From NCBI GenBank assembly GCA_040776905.1, contig JAXGZQ010000001.1, positions 1,240,001-1,304,000 on the forward strand: 64,000 nt of DNA, given 5' to 3'. This stretch comes from SLHU01 sp009929975 (GTDB taxonomy: Bacteria > Bacillota > Clostridia > Saccharofermentanales > UBA5734). The first letter of the stretch is position 1. Every line of letters starts with the position of its first letter. The position numbers and the translations under genes are program-made. Shown in pieces: positions 43,112-52,714 of this stretch. Under the pieces are notes generated by a model. The model ran no database searches and had not been told where the DNA came from. It saw only the letters and a list, made by a program, of their open reading frames with translations.

Positions 43112-44617
43112 TCAAAGATCCTGATCCAGAACAGCCTCCGGCGGACAGGCCACCCAGACGGAAATGGACCCGGCCGGGCAGGCAAATGTCGCGGTTCCCT
43201 GTGCGTCCGTCCGCACGGGATCTGCGATGTGTTCGGTCAAATCATAATAGGTCATATCCGGATTCCCAGTCGACAGTTCCCGGCTGAACGCCTCCGCGTT
43301 GCCCAGCAGGACAATCAGTCCGCCGGGATGATCCGAATCGCCATGCCGCCGCCAGACCAGCTGATTCGGAGAATCAAAATAATCCTCCTGCCTGCCATAG
43401 GCAAAGCGGCGTCGGGCGGCGAGAAAGCGGTCAATCAGCCAGCGGTGGCTCGGCAGCTCAATGCGCTGCTCCTCGCCATCGCGATTGATTCCGGTATAGG
43501 ACGCACCGTCATAATCTGCCGCGAAAACACAAGGATAGCCGTCGCGCCGCAATAAAATCAGTGCATAGGCCAGAGGGACAAACCAGGCATCAACCGGCGA
43601 TTCAAGCGACTGCAGCGGCTGTGAATCGTGATTGCTGACCAGCGTGACCGCCAGATGGGGCTTTTCCCGGACGAGCGTCCCATCGAAAATCCGGCGCAGA
43701 TCGTAATCTTTTCCGCCGAAGCTGGCTCTGGAAAAATTGTAGTGCAGGTTGACATCAAAAAGCATCAGGTTTTCCTGCGTCTCTTCAATAAAACGGCTCA
43801 ATTCGCTCTGTACGCCCGACCAGTATTCACCGACCGCGAACAGATCCTGCTGCCGATAGCGGCGCATCGCGTCCAGCCAGTGGAGAAAAAAGTCAGACTG
43901 CACATGTTTGACCGCGTCAAAACGGAAGCCATCCACTCCGGTGGTGTCCAGATACCAGCGGCCCCACTCATCCAGAGCGGTGCGGACTTCCTGACTGCTC
44001 ATATCAAGATCACAGCCCATCAGGTAATCAAAATTTCCTTTTTCCGGATCAACATTCTCATCAAACTTTTTGCCCTCAAACAGATAGACGGCCTGCGTCT
44101 GCTCATCAAGAGCATTATAGTCAACCGCGTTAAAATGCCACCAGTGCCATTCCATTTCTGAATAACGCTTCTGCCGTCCGGGAAAAGTAAAGTGGGTCCA
44201 GGCTTTTATTTCTCTCGGTTCACCGATCGGCTGGTTCCGGTTATTGGGATCATACGGTGTCGCTTGAACGCGTTCATCGTGATCCGCTCCCATGCGATGA
44301 TTGAGGACGATATCGGCATAGACCTGCAGACCAGCACTCTGTGCGGCACGGATGGCAGCAAGGTACTGATCACGGCTGCCATAGCGTGTCCGGATGGATC
44401 CTTTCTGGTCAAACTCACCGAGATCGTAGAGGTCATAGACGCCATAGCCGACATCATGCGCGCCGCTGATTCCCTTATAGGCCGGCGGCAGCCAGAGTGC
44501 GGTAAAGCCGGCATCAGCCAGTTGGCGGGCCTGTCCGGCTAATTGCTGCCAGAAGGTTCCGTCTTCCGTTGAATACCAGTGGAATGCCTGATACATGACA
44601 CCATTGATTGAAGCCAT
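43112..44617 (-). CDS. Cytoplasmic GH13 alpha-amylase
   Basis: 501 residues without a signal peptide. The catalytic triad is Asp234 in GVDGFRFDAVKHV, Glu264 in FAVGEYW and Asp331 in LVSNHDSQP; region I is ADIVLNHRMG (101-110). Closest in style to the cytoplasmic AmyS/AmyA-type alpha-amylases (GH13_5). It breaks imported malto-oligosaccharides internally. AAAGGAGG precedes the ATG. It follows the rhodanese fragment on the minus strand by 48 bp and is convergent to the GH94 gene. Confidence 0.92.
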   Translation of the reverse strand: MASINGVMYQAFHWYSTEDGTFWQQLAGQARQLADAGFTALWLPPAYKGISGAHDVGYGVYDLYDLGEFDQKGSIRTRYGSRDQYLAAIRAAQSAGLQVYADIVLNHRMGADHDERVQATPYDPNNRNQPIGEPREIKAWTHFTFPGRQKRYSEMEWHWWHFNAVDYNALDEQTQAVYLFEGKKFDENVDPEKGNFDYLMGCDLDMSSQEVRTALDEWGRWYLDTTGVDGFRFDAVKHVQSDFFLHWLDAMRRYRQQDLFAVGEYWSGVQSELSRFIEETQENLMLFDVNLHYNFSRASFGGKDYDLRRIFDGTLVREKPHLAVTLVSNHDSQPLQSLESPVDAWFVPLAYALILLRRDGYPCVFAADYDGASYTGINRDGEEQRIELPSHRWLIDRFLAARRRFAYGRQEDYFDSPNQLVWRRHGDSDHPGGLIVLLGNAEAFSRELSTGNPDMTYYDLTEHIADPVRTDAQGTATFACPAGSISVWVACPPEAVLDQDL

Positions 44618-44665
44618 CGCGCGAACCTCCTTTGTGTGCTGCCCTCAGTATAACCGATTCAGCGA

Positions 44666-44842
44666 TCAACCGCCTACACAACTGAACTCTTCCGGCGTAC
44701 GGACATCCAGTAGCAGCAGCTGTGGATTTTCCTGCCGCATGGCCTGCAGTGAGGGTCCGTCAATCTTCTGTGCGCGCGGCCGGCTGCCGTCGCCGCCATG
44801 GGTCCGGTTCATCAGTCGTTTCAGCCAGTTCATTGCTTCCAT
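44666..44842 (-). pseudogene. Truncated rhodanese-like protein
   Basis: 58 residues, with GATGGAGGA before the ATG. It reads up to LLLLDVRTPEEFSCVGG, the start of a rhodanese domain (normally LLDVRTPEEF then EGHIPGA), then stops at TGA. The active-site Cys loop and the whole second half are absent. It may be a decayed gene or a recently shortened one; nothing downstream continues the domain in any frame. The short N-terminal part (MNWLKRLMNR, RAQKIDGPS) is not membrane-like. It leads the amylase gene. Confidence 0.6.
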
Positions 44843-44931
44843 GTTGATTCCTCCATCTATCGCGCGTCGCAGCTCATCATAACGGTGACGCCGCTTTGAG
44901 ACCGTAACAAACTCACAAAACCATGAATAAC

Positions 44932-44940
44932 TGCTATACT
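44932..44940 (+). promoter_or_regulatory. Extended -10 promoter of the aldo-keto reductase gene
   Basis: TGCTATACT, 78 bases before the ATG. Confidence 0.5.
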
Positions 44941-45017
44941 GAATAGTGGATGACGGCCGGCCATCGGAGCAGGAGAAAGGCCGTCTGAACGAAGAATCAA
45001 TGAAGGGATGAATGACA

Positions 45018-45863
45018 ATGACAAAAAACCTGAAATCAACAACACGCCTGAATGATGGTCATCTGATGCCCTGGCTGGGGCTCGGTGTCTGGAAGGTTGA
45101 AGACCGCAAAACCTTGATCCAGGCCGTCCAGACAGCCCTGGATACCGGTTATATCAGTCTTGATACCGCGGCAGCTTATCAGAATGAGGCGTTCGTCGGT
45201 GAGGCGATCAAATCCTCGGGGATCGCCCGCGAAAAACTCTTTGTGACCACCAAGCTGTGGAACCGCAACCAGATTAAGGGATATGACGCGACCATCAAGG
45301 CCTGTAAGGAAAGTCTGCAGAAAATGCAGATGGACTATGTTGATCTTTATCTGATCCACTGGCCGGTGCCGAGCAAGGACATGTATCCGGAAGCCTGGCA
45401 GGCACTGGTTGATCTGCAGAAACAGGGACTGGCACGTTCCATCGGCGTCAGCAATTTCCATCCGCATCATATTGAGAAAATCATTGAGACGACCGGCGTG
45501 GTACCAGCCGTTAATCAAGTCGAACTGCATCCCTGGCTGAATCAGAAGGATCTGATCACCTACTGTTGCGATAAATCAATTCAGATTGAAGCCTACAGCC
45601 CGCTGATGGGGGGCCACCTGTCAGAAGAGCCCGCACTGGCAGCCATCGCCGAGCGCTGCGGTAAAACACCGGCTCAGGTTGTCCTGCGCTGGCATCTGCA
45701 GAATGAGGTTGTGATCATCCCGAAATCGGTTCATGAACATCGCATCAAAGAAAATGCTGATCTGTTCGATTTTGAGCTGACAGTTGATGACCTGCAGGCG
45801 ATTGACCTGCTGAACCGTGATCACCGTTTTCTGCCCGACCCGGATCACATGGCCTTTTATTGA
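45018..45863 (+). CDS. Aldo/keto reductase
   Basis: 281 residues from ATG 45018 (GAAGGGA is ten bases before; the ATG at 45012 would be too close). The tetrad is complete: Asp49, Tyr54 (DTAAAYQNE), Lys79 (TTKLW) and His114 (LYLIHWP). The NADPH-binding end carries IIPKSVHEHRIKENADLFDF. Monomeric cytoplasmic reductase of aldehydes and ketones, similar to the 2,5-diketogluconate reductase type. The next gene (GH97) follows after 32 bases, so they may share a transcript. Substrate unknown. Confidence 0.93.
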   Translation: MTKNLKSTTRLNDGHLMPWLGLGVWKVEDRKTLIQAVQTALDTGYISLDTAAAYQNEAFVGEAIKSSGIAREKLFVTTKLWNRNQIKGYDATIKACKESLQKMQMDYVDLYLIHWPVPSKDMYPEAWQALVDLQKQGLARSIGVSNFHPHHIEKIIETTGVVPAVNQVELHPWLNQKDLITYCCDKSIQIEAYSPLMGGHLSEEPALAAIAERCGKTPAQVVLRWHLQNEVVIIPKSVHEHRIKENADLFDFELTVDDLQAIDLLNRDHRFLPDPDHMAFY

Positions 45864-45895
45864 TCTTCTTTCCGGCTCTTTGAGGAGGACGAACC

Positions 45896-47764
45896 ATGTC
45901 ATTGCACAAACTCTATTCACCGAACGGACGGGTCCTGATGACGATTTCACTGGAATCCGGCGCGCTTTTCTTTGAAACACGAAAAGATGGGATCCTGACC
46001 TGTGCCCACTCGCCGATCGGCCTGGTGACGGATCGCTGTGCCTGGAATGGCGGTATGACTCTGGACAGCGAGACGCGGTCGACCATCGATCAGCGCTATC
46101 AGATCGCGGCCTTCAAAAAATCAGAGTGCCGTGACTACGCCAATACCATGACGCTGGTGCTGAACCGGGATGGACAGACCCTGCAGCTCGAGACGCGTGC
46201 CTATGACGACGGGGCCGCTTTGCGTCTCGTCGTACCGGGCCAGGAAGATATCACCCTTTTGGATGAAACGACCGCTTTTTCAGTTCCCCAGGATGCCGGT
46301 CAATTGTATGCCCAGCGCTATTTGTTCACGTATGAGGACCACTATCATCCAGTTCCGCGTGAAGACCTGCACCAGAACCCGTTGGCGTTCCCGATTCTTC
46401 TTGACGCGGGCCACGGGGTCTGGGCGCTCTATGCGGAAGCGGCCGTCTTTGGTGATTACGGCGGCGGACATTTGATGTCTGAGCCGGAGCATCCCGGCCG
46501 GCTGATTGTCCGTCGATCACCCGACCTGATCAGCCCGATCCAGACAGCGGAACCGCTGAAAACACCGTGGCGAGTGGTATTAATGGGTACGCTCGATGAT
46601 ATTGTCTCGTCGAATACGTTGGAAAACCTGAATCCGCCTTCGATCATCAGCGATCCGTCATTCATCAAACCCGGTCTTTGTGCCTGGAGCTGGATGACCG
46701 AGAACGCGTCCACGCGCGATATCGGGCGTATTCATAACTATGTCGATTATGCCGCCGCCATGGGATTTCCCTACTATCTGGCAGACGGCGGGTGGCCGGG
46801 ACATATTGATATCCCGGAGCTTGTCCGCTATGCAGCGGAGAGAAACGTCAGGATCTGGCTCTGGGAACATTCCGCTCATATGCGGGATCCGGCTGAAGCA
46901 GAAGAAAAAATGAGATTGTGGTCATCCTGGGGCGTCGTCGGCCTGAAAATCGACTTCTTTGAGTCAGATCGGCCTGAACGAATGGCGCAATACGACATGC
47001 TGGCTGAGAAGGCGGCCCGCTACCGGCTGATGCTCAACTTCCACGGAGCGACCAAGCCCGCGGGAGAAAGCCGGACCTGGCCACATGTTCTGACCCGGGA
47101 AGGGGTCATGGGTGGGGAATATCTGCAGAATTTTTCCACCTATCTGCCGGGAGGACCGGACGCGGCGCATCACTGCACCCTGCCGTTCACCCGGAATGCT
47201 GCCGGACCAATGGATTTCACCCCGGTTGTCTACAAAACCTATCTGACAGGAACAACGGACTGCCATCAGACCGCGCTCGCGGTTATTTTCCTCAGCTATA
47301 TCCAGCATATCGGCGAATGCGCCGAAGTGATTCTCGACCACGCCACCCGGCCCTTCTTATCCGCTTTGCCGGCAGACTGGGATGAAGGACATCTGCTCGA
47401 AGGTTATCCTGCCAGTCATGTCACGATGGCGCGGCGTAAAGGTGAGACCTGGTTCATCGGCGGGATTTGCGCACGCCGTGCCCGCAACGCGCGGGTCGAT
47501 CTGTCTTTTCTCAGTGACGGAGACCATGAACTGACGCTTTACAGTGATGATCTCAGCGATCTCCAGCCATTTGACGCGGCTCATGGCGCTCTGCCGCCGC
47601 CGACCGAAGAGAATTGCCGCTGGATTGACCAGCAGATGCAGCGGCCGACCGCTCATCAGCATGACATTCACGCGGTGAACGTCACAACCCGGACGGTTCG
47701 CCGTGGTGATGTGCTCACGATCCCGATGAGTGTCAATGGTGGATTTGTGATGATGATCCGCTGA
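45896..47764 (+). CDS. GH97 glycoside hydrolase
   Basis: 622 residues without a signal peptide. The N-terminal beta-sandwich is followed by a TIM barrel: GLCAWSWMTENASTRDIGRIHNYVDYAAAMGFPYYLADGGW and GLKIDFFESDRPERM in part, with LMLNFHGATKPAGESRTWPH after them. GH97 includes inverting alpha-glucosidases and retaining alpha-galactosidases; the text VVGLKIDFFESD has an Asp at the retaining position, so alpha-galactosidase is plausible but not certain. TGAGGAGG precedes the ATG. Confidence 0.85.
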   Translation: MSLHKLYSPNGRVLMTISLESGALFFETRKDGILTCAHSPIGLVTDRCAWNGGMTLDSETRSTIDQRYQIAAFKKSECRDYANTMTLVLNRDGQTLQLETRAYDDGAALRLVVPGQEDITLLDETTAFSVPQDAGQLYAQRYLFTYEDHYHPVPREDLHQNPLAFPILLDAGHGVWALYAEAAVFGDYGGGHLMSEPEHPGRLIVRRSPDLISPIQTAEPLKTPWRVVLMGTLDDIVSSNTLENLNPPSIISDPSFIKPGLCAWSWMTENASTRDIGRIHNYVDYAAAMGFPYYLADGGWPGHIDIPELVRYAAERNVRIWLWEHSAHMRDPAEAEEKMRLWSSWGVVGLKIDFFESDRPERMAQYDMLAEKAARYRLMLNFHGATKPAGESRTWPHVLTREGVMGGEYLQNFSTYLPGGPDAAHHCTLPFTRNAAGPMDFTPVVYKTYLTGTTDCHQTALAVIFLSYIQHIGECAEVILDHATRPFLSALPADWDEGHLLEGYPASHVTMARRKGETWFIGGICARRARNARVDLSFLSDGDHELTLYSDDLSDLQPFDAAHGALPPPTEENCRWIDQQMQRPTAHQHDIHAVNVTTRTVRRGDVLTIPMSVNGGFVMMIR

Positions 47765-47798
47765 TCGGCCAGCGAAGAAGCGCGGAAAACAGACGGAC

Positions 47799-47826
47799 AG
47801 AAGCCTGGGTGAACGCTCAGGCTTCT
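47799..47826 (+). terminator. Hairpin between the convergent GH97 and MATE genes
   Basis: AGAAGCCTG and CAGGCTTCT form a perfect 9-bp stem with a 10-base loop. It overlaps the last codons and stop of the MATE gene. Weak T-tract. Confidence 0.5.
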
Positions 47827-49181
47827 TGTATTTCAGGCAAATCCACCGGCAGGGACGGTTTTTGCTTGATCAGGACCGCTTTTTCCCAGCGGCGTGACCG
47901 CCAGCGGCCAGCCATCAGCAGTCCCCGCAGCCATTCATCCGCGCATAGGGCGAGAAAAATACCGGGAACACCGAGATGAAACACATTCGTCAGCAGATAG
48001 CCCAGTGGAATGCACAGCAAGAGGATGGAAGCGGCACTGTTGGCGATCGCCCAGCGCACATCACCCGTGATTCTGACACAGGTTCCGATCACCAGATTCA
48101 AAGGACGGCCGAACTCAAGAACCAGATCAATCAGCAGGCACCAGAAAATCGTTGAAAGAATCGCCGGATTATCGGTAAAAAAGCCGAGAATCGGCCGCTG
48201 CAGCAAGAGCAGTACGAACATGACGGAAAGATTGAGCATCAGGGCCAGCCGGAACCCGCGAAAAGCGAAATGATAGGCATCATCAAACTGCCTGGCACCG
48301 GCCTTTCGTCCGACAATGATCTGAGAGCCCTGGCCGATTGAATAGCCGAGCAGCTGAACAAAGGCAATCAGGCTCTGTGCATAGGTATACGAGGCGATGG
48401 CAGTTGTTCCCAGCGGTGTAATAAATGAGACAAGACTGATCTGGGCGATGCTGTACGCCAGATTATCGCCGGCACCCGGTATTCCGATCGTCAGAATCTC
48501 CCGGATCATCGGCCAGGGCATCGGCCGGCGGATCCGCAGATTGATATGGTAGCGGGCCGCCAGAATGATCAGCGTAAGCGCTGCCGCTCCCTGCGAGAAG
48601 ACCGTGCAGGCGGCGATTCCGCCTATGCCAAGATCCGGCAGCCCGAATGGACGGATCACAATGATGCTGTTGCCGATCAGATTCAGCACGTTCATGCCGA
48701 GGAAAACCATCATCGGGGTTCTTGCCTGCCCATAGTTGCGCATGATGGCCCCGAGTGACAGATTGAGGCCTTGAACCGCGGCAAAGCCGCCGATCAGGCG
48801 GAAATAAACCGCCGCATAGGAAAGGCTGGTACCGCTCAGCCCCATGATCTGCAAAATGGGCCGATGGAACACCAGGACAATCAGGCCGGCGGAAAGGCCG
48901 ATCACCAGATTGAGAAAGACCGCGACACCCGCAGCCGACTGGGCGCGCTCGCGCTGACCCGCTCCCAGATTCTGAGAAACAACCACCGTCATTCCCAGTG
49001 TGACAAAAAAGAACAGCATCTGGATGAAGTTCACCAGCTGATTGGATACACCAATCGCGGCGACTGCTTCTTCACTATATAGGCTGATCAAGTAAATATT
49101 GACCATACCCATGGCTTTGGCCAGGAAATTTTCAACAAAAATCGGCCAGGCCAGATCTTTTAGACCCAGCTTCTCCTGCAT
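47817..49181 (-). CDS. MATE-family efflux transporter
   Basis: 454 residues with twelve helices. MATE-type pattern: FVENFLAKAMGMVNIYLISLYSEEAVAAIGVSNQL, then YFRLIGGFAAVQGLNLSLGAIMRNYGQARTP in the first half and the matched YSIGQGSQIIVGRKAGARQFDDAY in the second, each quoted only in part. ATG 49181 has GGAGGG nine bases upstream; the TTG before it is not needed. Exports drugs or metabolites against sodium or protons; substrate unknown. It lies downstream of the 4-alpha-glucanotransferase gene, separated by 48 bases. Confidence 0.9.
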   Translation of the reverse strand: MQEKLGLKDLAWPIFVENFLAKAMGMVNIYLISLYSEEAVAAIGVSNQLVNFIQMLFFFVTLGMTVVVSQNLGAGQRERAQSAAGVAVFLNLVIGLSAGLIVLVFHRPILQIMGLSGTSLSYAAVYFRLIGGFAAVQGLNLSLGAIMRNYGQARTPMMVFLGMNVLNLIGNSIIVIRPFGLPDLGIGGIAACTVFSQGAAALTLIILAARYHINLRIRRPMPWPMIREILTIGIPGAGDNLAYSIAQISLVSFITPLGTTAIASYTYAQSLIAFVQLLGYSIGQGSQIIVGRKAGARQFDDAYHFAFRGFRLALMLNLSVMFVLLLLQRPILGFFTDNPAILSTIFWCLLIDLVLEFGRPLNLVIGTCVRITGDVRWAIANSAASILLLCIPLGYLLTNVFHLGVPGIFLALCADEWLRGLLMAGRWRSRRWEKAVLIKQKPSLPVDLPEIQEA

Positions 49182-49229
49182 CAAGCGCCCTCCATATGAC
49201 GAATTATGAGATGTTGATAAACAATCGGC

Positions 49230-50729
49230 TCAACGTTGGCAAACTCTATTCAGTGCCGCCAGCCATTCGCTATCGAGTCGGTCCAGCTGTTCTTGAGTGA
49301 CCCTGAACCGCCAGTTCCCTTCAATCGTTCCCGGTGTATTGATCCGCCCTTCCGAGCCCAGACCGAGCAGATCCTGCAACGGAGCCACCACGAGATCGGC
49401 GACAGACTGCCAGAGCGTCCGGATCGCGCTGCGGCAAGCCGGGCTTTCCGGTCCCCTCACGGTCTTATGTTCATCTTTCAGGCCGAAATAGTCACGTACC
49501 AGCTCCCATTCAGCATCTTCCGTCTGTTCCAGCCAGCCGCAAAGCGTGTTGTTGTCATGGGTTCCCGTATAAGCGACACATTGTCGGACAAAACTGTGCG
49601 GGCGATCGGTCGAGTCAAAATAAGGGTCGAACGCGAACTGGAGCACTTTCATTCCGGGCAGGCCAGTCTCCTGCAAAAACAGGCGGACGTCATTGTTGAT
49701 ATCGCCGAGGTCCTCGGCAATGATTGGTGCCGATGGGAACGCGTCGAGAATGTAACGGAACAGCTTCATGGCAGGGCCTTTTTCCCAGACGCCATTACGG
49801 GCCGTCTTTTCACCAGCCGGAACTGCCCAGTATGACTCAAAACCCCGGAAATGATCGATTCTGACAAGGTCATAGATGTCCAGTGCCGCTTGAATCCGCT
49901 TGATCCACCAGGCATAGCGGTCTTCTTCCAGACGGTCCCAGCGATAGAGCGGATTGCCCCAGAGCTGCCCGTCACTGGAAAAATAATCCGGCGGGACACC
50001 GGCAACACGGGTAAACTGCCGGTTTTCATCCATTTCGAAATAGTGCGGACTGGACCAGACTTCAGCACTGTCCGCCGCGACATAAATCGGCATATCACCG
50101 ATGATATGAACGCCGAGCTCATGAATTTCCTTTTTCAGATTTTGCCACTGGCGGTTGAACTCATATTGGATAAACCAGACAAAGTGAAGTTCTTCTTCAT
50201 TTCTGGCCGCAAAATCATTCAGGGCATGGGTCTGGCGCAGGCGAAGTCCGTCATCAGGCCATTCCCACCATGGCCGACTGTCAAAATGCTGTTTGATACA
50301 GCTGAACAGGGAATAGTCTTCAAGCCAGTCCTGTTTTTGCGCGAACGATTCAATCGCCCGCCACTGAGTGGCTTTCAGCCGATTGAAGGCCAGCCGCAGA
50401 GTCTTGATTCGCTCCTGGTAAAGCCAGCCATAGTCGATCTGTTCAGCCGCGCCCTGATAATACTGGGCAGTACACTCGTCTTCGGTCAGCAACGCCTGTT
50501 CAACCAGCTGACGCAGATCAATGAAATAGGGATTTCCCGCATAAGCGGACAAGCACTGGTAGGGCGAGTCTCCCGCACTCGTCGGGTTAAATGGCAGAAC
50601 CTGCCACCAGGAAACACCGGCATCTTTCAACTGACGGGCAAAACTGACGGCTTCCGGACCGAAACAGCCGATTCCGAACGGACCAGGCAGCGAGAAGATT
50701 GGTAAAAGAACCCCATTTGATCGCAGCAT
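49230..50729 (-). CDS. malQ: 4-alpha-glucanotransferase (GH77)
   Basis: 499 residues. GH77 motifs in order: LLPIFSLPGPFGIGCFGPEA near the start, SPYQCLSAYAGNPYFIDL, the nucleophile Asp in YDLVRIDHFRGFESYWAVP, the acid/base Glu in IIAEDLG and the third acidic residue in AYTGTHDNNTL. Length matches short bacterial amylomaltases. I start at ATG 50729, which has GAGGTG five bases upstream; in-frame Met at 50741 lacks one. It transfers alpha-1,4-glucan chains between maltodextrins and works with the amylase at 43112-44617. Confidence 0.95.
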   Translation of the reverse strand: MLRSNGVLLPIFSLPGPFGIGCFGPEAVSFARQLKDAGVSWWQVLPFNPTSAGDSPYQCLSAYAGNPYFIDLRQLVEQALLTEDECTAQYYQGAAEQIDYGWLYQERIKTLRLAFNRLKATQWRAIESFAQKQDWLEDYSLFSCIKQHFDSRPWWEWPDDGLRLRQTHALNDFAARNEEELHFVWFIQYEFNRQWQNLKKEIHELGVHIIGDMPIYVAADSAEVWSSPHYFEMDENRQFTRVAGVPPDYFSSDGQLWGNPLYRWDRLEEDRYAWWIKRIQAALDIYDLVRIDHFRGFESYWAVPAGEKTARNGVWEKGPAMKLFRYILDAFPSAPIIAEDLGDINNDVRLFLQETGLPGMKVLQFAFDPYFDSTDRPHSFVRQCVAYTGTHDNNTLCGWLEQTEDAEWELVRDYFGLKDEHKTVRGPESPACRSAIRTLWQSVADLVVAPLQDLLGLGSEGRINTPGTIEGNWRFRVTQEQLDRLDSEWLAALNRVCQR

Positions 50730-50814
50730 ACGACACCTCATTCTTCGCCGGAGCGAATGACTTTTTCTTCATCTATTGTATCATCAGCCGCATCGTCCGG
50801 CTGAAAATTCTGAT

Positions 50815-50914
50815 CGACCGATTTTTGTGACTTAACATATTAATAAAGTTATACTTTTATTATATGTGACATATATAATAGCGTGTATATACATTATATA
50901 TTCATTATATTATA
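50815..50914. other. Strongly AT-rich tract after parB
   Basis: About 100 bases almost free of G and C, with TATATA-type and GTATATAC-like runs (50883-50892), in a GC-rich genome. No gene. It could be an unwinding or binding region, or an old insertion. Confidence 0.7.
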
Positions 50915-51784
50915 TTATTTATTGTTTTCCAATAACTCAAGCAGCCGATCAAGATCTTCATTTGAATAGTAGGCGATCTGAATTGACCCTTTACCCTGGC
51001 GGTCGCGAAGCTTGACTTTTGTTCCCAGGGAACGGGTCAGTCGCTTTTCAACATCGCGCAGACTGATTTGGTAGGCAGCTGGCGGCTCTTCCGGCTTGAT
51101 GGCCTTAGGCTGGTTCATTTTCTTAATCAGGCGTTCCGTCTCACGGACACTGAGATCCCGATGGACAATCTGCTCCGCTGCTCTCAATTGAAGGCCTTCA
51201 CTGGATAACGCCAATAAAGCACGCGCATGACCGGCCGATATTTGCTCATTGAGGAGAAATTGCCGGATCGACTCCGGCAGATTGAGAAGCCGCAGCGTAT
51301 TGGCGATCGCCGGCCGGCTGCGGCCGACTACCTGTGCCAGTTTTTCCTGCGTCATATCATGTTCCTGAATTAACCGATCCAATGCGGTCGCTTCCTCCAG
51401 CGGGTTTAAATCCTGACGCTGAATATTTTCAATCAAAGCTTGCTGTAAGACCTGCAATTCGGTCAATTCACGGATAATGGCCGGAACAACAGCCAATCCG
51501 GCCAGACGGGCCGCACGCCATCTGCGCTCACCGGCGACAATACGATAACCCTGCTCCGCTCTGCAGACAATCAGGGGCTGAATAATACCATTTTCCCGAA
51601 TTGATGCCGCAAGTTCCTCCAGCCGATGCTGATCAAAGCTTTTTCTCGGCTGATCAGCATTCGGACTGATATTATTCAACTTCAATTCGACAACCGACGC
51701 TTTGACTTCATCCGAAATCGGATCATAATTCTGAAGCAAGGCGCCCAGGCCTTTTCCCAATCCTTTGGATTTAGCCGCACTCAT
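50915..51784 (-). CDS. parB: Chromosome partition protein ParB (Spo0J)
   Basis: 289 residues. The ParB/Spo0J core is clear: the C-terminal-like signature KGLGKGLGALL at the start, NPNADQPRKSF-type text (ISPNADQPRKSFD), the CTP-binding box GERRWRA (about 90), and the parS-binding HTH TQEKLAQVVGRSRPAIANTLRLL near 147-170. It clamps on parS with CTP, loads SMC and acts with ParA. The ATG overlaps the parA stop by four bases (ATGA), so translation is coupled. Two consensus parS sites lie within 1 kb. Confidence 0.97.
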   Translation of the reverse strand: MSAAKSKGLGKGLGALLQNYDPISDEVKASVVELKLNNISPNADQPRKSFDQHRLEELAASIRENGIIQPLIVCRAEQGYRIVAGERRWRAARLAGLAVVPAIIRELTELQVLQQALIENIQRQDLNPLEEATALDRLIQEHDMTQEKLAQVVGRSRPAIANTLRLLNLPESIRQFLLNEQISAGHARALLALSSEGLQLRAAEQIVHRDLSVRETERLIKKMNQPKAIKPEEPPAAYQISLRDVEKRLTRSLGTKVKLRDRQGKGSIQIAYYSNEDLDRLLELLENNK

Positions 51785-52557
51785 AAATAATACCCCCCTG
51801 ATCGTCTGATCACCTCTCGGCTCAAGGCATCATAGCTCTCCGCACCCTTTGATTTCGGATCATACTCCATGATCGACTGGCCAAAGCTTGGTGCTTCACT
51901 CAATCTGACATTGCGCGGGATGATCGTCCGAAACACTTTATCACCAAAATAGCGGCGCACTTCACCGGCAACCTGATGTGCCAGTTGGGTTCGCGAATCA
52001 AACATGGTCACAACCACGCCAAAGACATATAATTTTCGATTCAGTCCTCTTTTGACAACGGTCACCGTTTCCATCAACTGCGTTAAGCCCTCCAATGCAT
52101 AGTATTCACTCTGAATCGGAACAATAATTCCGTCAGCCGCTGTCAACGCGTTGATGGTTAACAAGCCTAATGATGGCGGACAGTCAATCAGAACATAATC
52201 AAAAGCGGCTCTATCAGCTTCTAGCGCTACCTTCAGACATGTTTCACGTGAAACAAGCGGAACAAGTTCAATTTCCGCGCCAGCCAACTGAATATTGGCC
52301 GGACAAATCGAAAGATTAGGCCGACCCGATGGAACCATGACGTCTCCTAAAGGTGTTTGATTGATCAGAACATCATAAACCGTTCGTTCCAGCTTATTCT
52401 TATCAAAACCAAAACCCGACGTCGCATTTCCCTGCGGGTCAAGGTCAATCAGCAGAACCTTCTTTTTTTTCGCGGCCAGCAACGCGGCCAGATTTATCGT
52501 CGTTGTTGTTTTACCAACACCGCCTTTTTGGTTGACGATCGCCAGAATTTGTGACAT
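51781..52557 (-). CDS. parA: Chromosome partition ATPase ParA (Soj)
   Basis: 258 residues. The deviant Walker A QKGGVGKTTTTIN (about 9-21) with its signature Lys, DLDPQGNATSGFG and DCPPSLGLLTINAL identify the Soj/ParA type. No N-terminal HTH, as in chromosomal type. ATG follows TGAGGTCTCT. It works with ParB to segregate origins. A consensus parS is embedded in its coding sequence (52240-52255). It is placed after gyrB, not before dnaA as in most relatives. Confidence 0.97.
   Translation of the reverse strand: MSQILAIVNQKGGVGKTTTTINLAALLAAKKKKVLLIDLDPQGNATSGFGFDKNKLERTVYDVLINQTPLGDVMVPSGRPNLSICPANIQLAGAEIELVPLVSRETCLKVALEADRAAFDYVLIDCPPSLGLLTINALTAADGIIVPIQSEYYALEGLTQLMETVTVVKRGLNRKLYVFGVVVTMFDSRTQLAHQVAGEVRRYFGDKVFRTIIPRNVRLSEAPSFGQSIMEYDPKSKGAESYDALSREVIRRSGGYYL
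52240..52255 (+). promoter_or_regulatory. parS site inside parA
   Basis: TGTTTCACGTGAAACA, the perfect 16-bp consensus palindrome bound by ParB/Spo0J. Confidence 0.97.
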
Positions 52558-52657
52558 AGAGACCTCATTTCGCTGATTAATTGGACAGACTTGAGTCTAT
52601 CCCACATTCTAGCATAGAAACTTACTTGATAACACGGTGAACTGCTCGGTCATACGC

Positions 52658-52695
52658 AAAAAAAGAGCGACTGTTTCACGTGAAACAATCGCTCT
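52658..52695 (-). terminator. gyrB terminator whose stem is a parS site
   Basis: The parS palindrome (52672-52687) is flanked by AGAGCGA and TCGCTCT, giving a near-perfect 16-bp stem (one G-U) followed on the minus strand by seven U, 20 bases after the gyrB stop. Confidence 0.85.
52672..52687 (+). promoter_or_regulatory. parS site between gyrB and parA
   Basis: TGTTTCACGTGAAACA, perfect consensus. It forms the core of the gyrB terminator hairpin. Confidence 0.97.
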
Positions 52696-52714
52696 GGTCA
52701 TCGGGTGAGCTTAT

